Of a stretch of 64,000 bases of DNA, positions 62,200-64,000 are shown piece after piece. Each line of letters starts with the position of its first letter. Within the stretch, counting starts at the first letter, position 1. The position numbers and the translations under genes are program-made. The stretch comes from Tahibacter aquaticus (GTDB taxonomy: Bacteria > Pseudomonadota > Gammaproteobacteria > Xanthomonadales > Rhodanobacteraceae), in the NCBI RefSeq assembly GCF_004363655.1, contig NZ_SNZH01000014.1, forward strand, positions 124,001-188,000, given 5' to 3'. The notes under the pieces are model-generated. The model saw only the letters and a program-made list of their open reading frames with translations. It made no database searches and had not been told where the DNA came from.

Positions 62200-62591
62200 G
62201 TCTGCCCGAGCTGTTCCCGCGACGCTGAGTCAGATTCGGTTGAATCGAGAGCTGCTGGAAACCGGCAGGACAGATTCACTGACGCTGCCTGTCGGCGGCA
62301 GCGCCTGGCGATTGCCGACAGCCAACCGGATCGTGTTGTTGACGCGACAGTCCGACCCGCCGCAGTTTTGTAGCGTCCGGTTGAGGCGAGTGCCTGCTAT
62401 CGGTTATCAGGCTCCGACGGAAGTACTCGGCAGCAGCCCCACCCATGTTGATGGCCGCAGGGCAAGTGAGAGAACTGCTGTCGAGACGACAGCGTGTCGG
62501 AATGGCGTTGCAGCGACGAGCCTGGCCACGACGTGGGCGGCTGACGCATTGGCTGCGATGCAAAAACCACACAGCCAGACAGGAGCATGTC
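62200..62591. other. Intergenic region, nothing recognised
   Basis: About 390 bp between two secreted-protein genes. There is no convincing gene. The ribosome site AGGAG at 62581 belongs to the gene at 62592. Confidence 0.3.
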
Positions 62592-62909
62592 ATGCGATGG
62601 CGAGCAGTGCTTATGGCTATGGCCGTGCTGGTATCGGCGACGCCCGCAACCGCCGACTGGTACAGCGGCGGCACCTTGCACGGAGCCAGCGGCAAGGAAT
62701 GGAAGGTCGCGCCGGCGCAGAACCGGCTCGCCACCGCAGCCGACTTTGTCGCCAAGGTCGTCAAGCCGACCTCAATGGACGACCTGCGAGAAAAATCAGA
62801 GGAGTTGCAGATCTGTATTTCCGAGGCCGTCGCCGATCCATCGGGGGACGGGCAGGAGGTCTCGGCTATCGCGGCGGCTTGCGTGATACTGATGGGGTAT
62901 GTGCGGTGA
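62592..62909 (+). CDS. Small secreted protein, 105 aa
   Basis: MRWRAVLMAMAVLVSATPAT starts a signal peptide ending ATADWYSGG. The mature part reads LHGASGKEWKVAPAQNRLAT, AADFVAKVVKPTSMDDLREK and LQICISEAVADPSG, ending IAAACVILMGYVR. Two cysteines are present. It is similar in style to type II secretion or Rap1-like small proteins (D-W-Y-x-x-x-L-H/N-A-x-W), but no family is certain. ATG 62592 follows AGGAG with 7-bp spacing. Confidence 0.6.
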   Translation: MRWRAVLMAMAVLVSATPATADWYSGGTLHGASGKEWKVAPAQNRLATAADFVAKVVKPTSMDDLREKSEELQICISEAVADPSGDGQEVSAIAAACVILMGYVR

Positions 62910-63310
62910 TTGCGGGTGAGCTTTCAACAAAGCGGAAGTGAATCCAGGCTCGCTCCTATTTGGAACCATTTCAAACATCCCGCATGATTCGGCAAAAATG
63001 ACACTTGGATAAGTCATGAACAAGTGCTTTTTTGTGCATGGATTGGCCTATCTGACACCAGGACGAAGCCGATTGAACAGATGAGCTCCGGCTGTGGGGA
63101 GTATGCGAGCAGGCGCAAGCGTTCCCGCCGCGAAAGCTTCTGGGCGAGATGAAGCGGGCGATTCCGTGATCGAGCCCCCTGGACCTGATCGAGCCACACC
63201 GATAGCTTTTTTCAGCCAGCGTGTCGCAAGTCCGCAGAAAACGTCGTTCGAGAGGACTGAGTCCAACCTTTCTTGACGACCCTACTGCCATGATTTCTGC
63301 AAGGCCAACG
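62910..63310. other. Intergenic region, possible decayed coding sequence
   Basis: About 400 bp. On the minus strand near 63010-63260 the three frames hold a possible helix-turn-helix-like fragment (LSPLERRFLRTCDTL, LSRRERLRLLAY) that could be a decayed LuxR-type regulator. The match is too weak to call. A T-run (CTTTTTTG) lies near 63027. Confidence 0.25.
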
Positions 63311-63868
63311 ATGAAATTGCGTTCGTGGATTGTTTTCGCGTCTTTGGCGATCTGCGCCAGTGCTTGCGCCGACGGCCCCGGCAATCTCCTGCCCAACGGC
63401 GACTTCGCCTCTTCGCTCGATGGCTGGACCTGCAAGGGCGCTTGCTCCTGGATAGCCCAGGGGGCGCTGAGCGACGGCACAGGCGCCATCGCCAGTCCGC
63501 CATTCGGCGCATCGATCATTGTCTCGTCGTGCTTTCCGATCCAGCCGCAGACCGTTTACGACGTGAGCTTCGATGCCTGGGCGAATTTCGGCCTGACCGG
63601 GGCCGATTTCCTTCTGCTGTGCAGGGCCTATGCCAGCACCGACTGTGCGCAGGCTACCGGCAATTTCTCCTACCTGCCGTTCTACTACGTCGGTAGCGGC
63701 TGGCAGGGCATCCAGGGACAACATGCCACAGCGGCCGGCGAATACTCCGCCCAGTGCGAAGTGAATCTCTCGGAGCATCGCAGCGAGATGCGGATGGACA
63801 ATTTCATCTTCGCGTTCAGCCATCAGCTCGACGGCATCTACGCCGATGGTTTCGACGGTTCGCCCTGA
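63311..63868 (+). CDS. Secreted carbohydrate-binding-like protein with YADGFD tail
   Basis: The 185-aa protein has a signal peptide (MKLRSWIVFASLAICASACA). The mature start GPGNLLPNGDFASSLDGWTC matches the first strand of CBM4/9-like galactose-binding domains (NL-x-NGDF-x-x-xx-x-W). TVYDVSFDAWANFGLTGADF continues the sandwich. Cysteines (GACSW, SSCFP, LLCRAY, TDCAQ, AQCEV) suggest disulfides. The C-terminus LDGIYADGFDGSP carries the acidic GFD tail. An upstream in-frame ATG at 63290 is possible. Unlinked to the preceding genes. Confidence 0.7.
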   Translation: MKLRSWIVFASLAICASACADGPGNLLPNGDFASSLDGWTCKGACSWIAQGALSDGTGAIASPPFGASIIVSSCFPIQPQTVYDVSFDAWANFGLTGADFLLLCRAYASTDCAQATGNFSYLPFYYVGSGWQGIQGQHATAAGEYSAQCEVNLSEHRSEMRMDNFIFAFSHQLDGIYADGFDGSP

Positions 63869-64000
63869 CTCGGTCCCGAGGCCACAAGCAGTATGCGCAG
63901 GCGTTGTGGCAGGGAGGGAGGAGGGTGGGGCGGGTGGATGCGCTGACGGGTCGTTGCTGGAATCCCGGCATCGCCGGTTGGCGCCGGATTTGGTGGCACG
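63869..64000. other. Window end, nothing recognised
   Basis: The final 130 bp contain no gene or repeat that I can support. Confidence 0.3.

Noticed and set aside
62971-63519. Possible LuxR-type helix-turn-helix gene on the minus strand
   Set aside because: Only short, frame-split hints of a helix-turn-helix were seen and the match is too weak. It also overlaps the start of the secreted protein at 63311.

Overview
The window is GC-rich, with densely packed genes on both strands and short intergenic spaces. It looks like chromosomal DNA of a gammaproteobacterium of the Lysobacterales, most likely Rhodanobacteraceae (Dokdonella/Tahibacter/Rudaea-like). This placement is inference. It rests on codon and GC style, the mix of families (secreted DUF1800/DUF1501 pair, OmpA/DUF4398 cluster, Blc lipocalin, RsmC-RsuA), and an acidic GFE/GFD-type terminal motif on several secreted proteins that I recall as common in that family. 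No rRNA, tRNA, CRISPR array, prophage or complete insertion sequence was seen. Mobile-like material is limited to short palindromic repeats.

Layout. 1-4300: small housekeeping and hypothetical genes (ABM monooxygenase end, VOC, papain-like peptidase, DUF1697, DUF1579, DUF1801), a decayed SnoaL-like fragment, and an inverted-repeat element. 4300-8600: a lipoprotein, the RsmC/RsuA rRNA-modification pair and an EamA transporter. 8750-12415: a tight operon for a secreted DUF1800 protein, a Tat-exported DUF1501 protein and a cupredoxin. 12700-23225: secreted degradative enzymes (GH18 chitinase with a LacI-type palindrome upstream, M9-type collagenase, multicopper oxidase), with a HI0933-family flavoprotein and an Lrp/AsnC regulator. 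24000-30500: glycosyltransferase 9, an OmpA/DUF4398/EF-hand envelope cluster, a PDZ lipoprotein, EamA, a Nudix hydrolase and a broken beta-helix gene. 30785-38150: a zinc metalloprotease, an ABC-F ATPase, an ECF sigma/anti-sigma pair, a four-helix protein and a lipocalin. 38523-41180: an 885-residue fusion of an unknown domain, an SGNH-like hydrolase and a peptidoglycan-peptidase-like domain. 41200-49900: TfoX-like, LysR/SDR pair, LMW-PTP-like/GNAT pair, a duplicated small secreted protein (one copy broken), an ECF42-type sigma with its DGPF partner, and an ArsR/AHSA1 pair. 50100-63900: M23 peptidase, small membrane proteins, VOC proteins, an HD hydrolase, a large PHP-like secreted protein, a RhiA-like protein, a delta-endotoxin (Cry)-like protein with a jacalin-type C-terminal domain, and several small secreted proteins.

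How the genes fit together. The window is rich in proteins aimed outward: chitinase, collagenase, metalloproteases, multicopper oxidase, two predicted peptidoglycan peptidases, and a Cry-like pore former with a lectin domain. This suggests an organism that attacks polymers and possibly other organisms such as fungi, invertebrates or bacteria. The most unusual items are the Cry-like/jacalin protein (58562-60082), the three-part SGNH/peptidase fusion (38523-41180), the chitinase operator (15291-15306), and the small secreted protein pair in which a TGA replaces a cysteine codon in one copy (46476-46798).
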